Source: Moheibacter sp035515075
Lineage (GTDB): Bacteria > Bacteroidota > Bacteroidia > Flavobacteriales > Weeksellaceae
Length of the DNA stretch: 60,886 nt
Direction: 5' to 3'
Assembly (NCBI GenBank): GCA_035515075.1
Contig: DATJBZ010000002.1
Span: 1 to 60,886, forward strand
The notes beneath the pieces are model-generated. The model saw nothing but the letters and a program-made list of their open reading frames with translations. It was not told the DNA's origin and ran no database searches. Shown in pieces: positions 60,747-60,886 of this stretch. The translations under genes and the position numbers were made by a program. Positions within the stretch are counted from its first letter, which is position 1; every line of letters begins with the position of its first letter.

Positions 60747-60751
60747 AAAAA

Positions 60752-60858
60752 CTGGCGGCGACCTACTCTCCCGCTGTAGCAGTACCATCGGCGCTGGCAG
60801 GCTTAACTTCTCTGTTCGGAATGGAAAGAGGTGAGCCCTGCCGCAATAACCACCCTAA
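60752..60858 (-). rRNA. rrf: 5S ribosomal RNA
   Basis: Minus-strand 5S rRNA gene of about 107 bases. Seen on the minus strand: the conserved CCATTCCGAACAGAGAAGTT segment of loop B/C, CGCCGATGGTACTGC and the 3' end GGGAGAGTAGGTCGCCGCC, which pairs with the 5' region. The ends are placed by comparison with other Bacteroidota 5S genes and could be a few bases off. The 23S and 16S genes are expected to the right, outside the window. Confidence 0.95.
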
Positions 60859-60886
60859 GTTGTAGCCCTTAGTGGCGTATAGCTTG

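Overview
The window is chromosomal DNA of a Bacteroidota bacterium, most likely in or near the Flavobacteriales. The DNA is AT-rich. Several proteins end in type IX secretion (T9SS) sorting domains, many small lipoproteins are encoded, and the promoters carry the Bacteroidota -7 box TAnnTTTG, sometimes with an upstream TTTG, rather than sigma-70 boxes. BshA, a RarD/EamA exporter and a pdhA-pdhC pair without an adjacent pdhB fit this group. I cannot name the genus. Almost everything is ordinary core and metabolic coding sequence; I see no IS element, prophage or CRISPR array.

Layout. 1-556 is the tail of an McrC-type restriction gene entering from the left. 527-6030 (minus) holds yaaA, a YrdC/YciO-family gene, an M28 peptidase, two small lipoproteins and ligA. 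6149-6511 is a headless T9SS C-terminal fragment. 6660-12913 (minus) is a TetR-TolC-MFP-RND efflux operon with two palindromic operator candidates at its promoter. 13080-16335 (minus) is ugd-rfbB-rfbA. 16483-24611 (plus) runs from panB through a pseudouridine synthase, an LpxL-like acyltransferase, glycosyltransferases, an acetyltransferase and a sugar epimerase, interrupted by one minus-strand SRPBCC gene. Together with ugd-rfbB-rfbA and the epimerase at 42574 this looks like a surface-glycan biosynthesis neighbourhood.

24526-34077 contains a CXXCH lipoprotein/DUF4920 pair, an MFS transporter, an FMN glutamate-synthase-like enzyme, OsmC, mnmA, bshA, trxB, a fatty-acid desaturase and a DUF4442 protein, several of them thiol or redox functions. 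34137-45421 has lon, idi overlapping a 6-pyruvoyl-tetrahydropterin synthase homologue, crcB-ppa, a T9SS protein, an EamA transporter, rimO, a UDP-sugar epimerase and aspS, followed by tRNA-Leu(GAG).

45889-52478 holds a secreted T9SS metalloprotease, a lipoprotein, gcvT and a four-gene signalling cluster (lipoprotein, polytopic membrane protein, histidine kinase, LuxR-type regulator). 52734-60405 holds icmF (fused B12-dependent acyl-CoA mutase), a J-domain/KTSC fusion, pdhA-pdhC and an NAD(P)-binding protein. A CTAG-heptad tandem repeat follows, then the terminator and the 5S rRNA gene of an rRNA operon that continues off the right edge on the minus strand.

No clear unknown multi-gene system stands out. 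The most unusual items are the membrane-protein/kinase/regulator cluster, the haem-motif lipoprotein encoded antisense to a glycosyltransferase tail, the crcB-ppa pairing, the DnaJ-KTSC fusion, the heptad repeat and -7 boxes placed so close to start codons that mRNAs may be leaderless.
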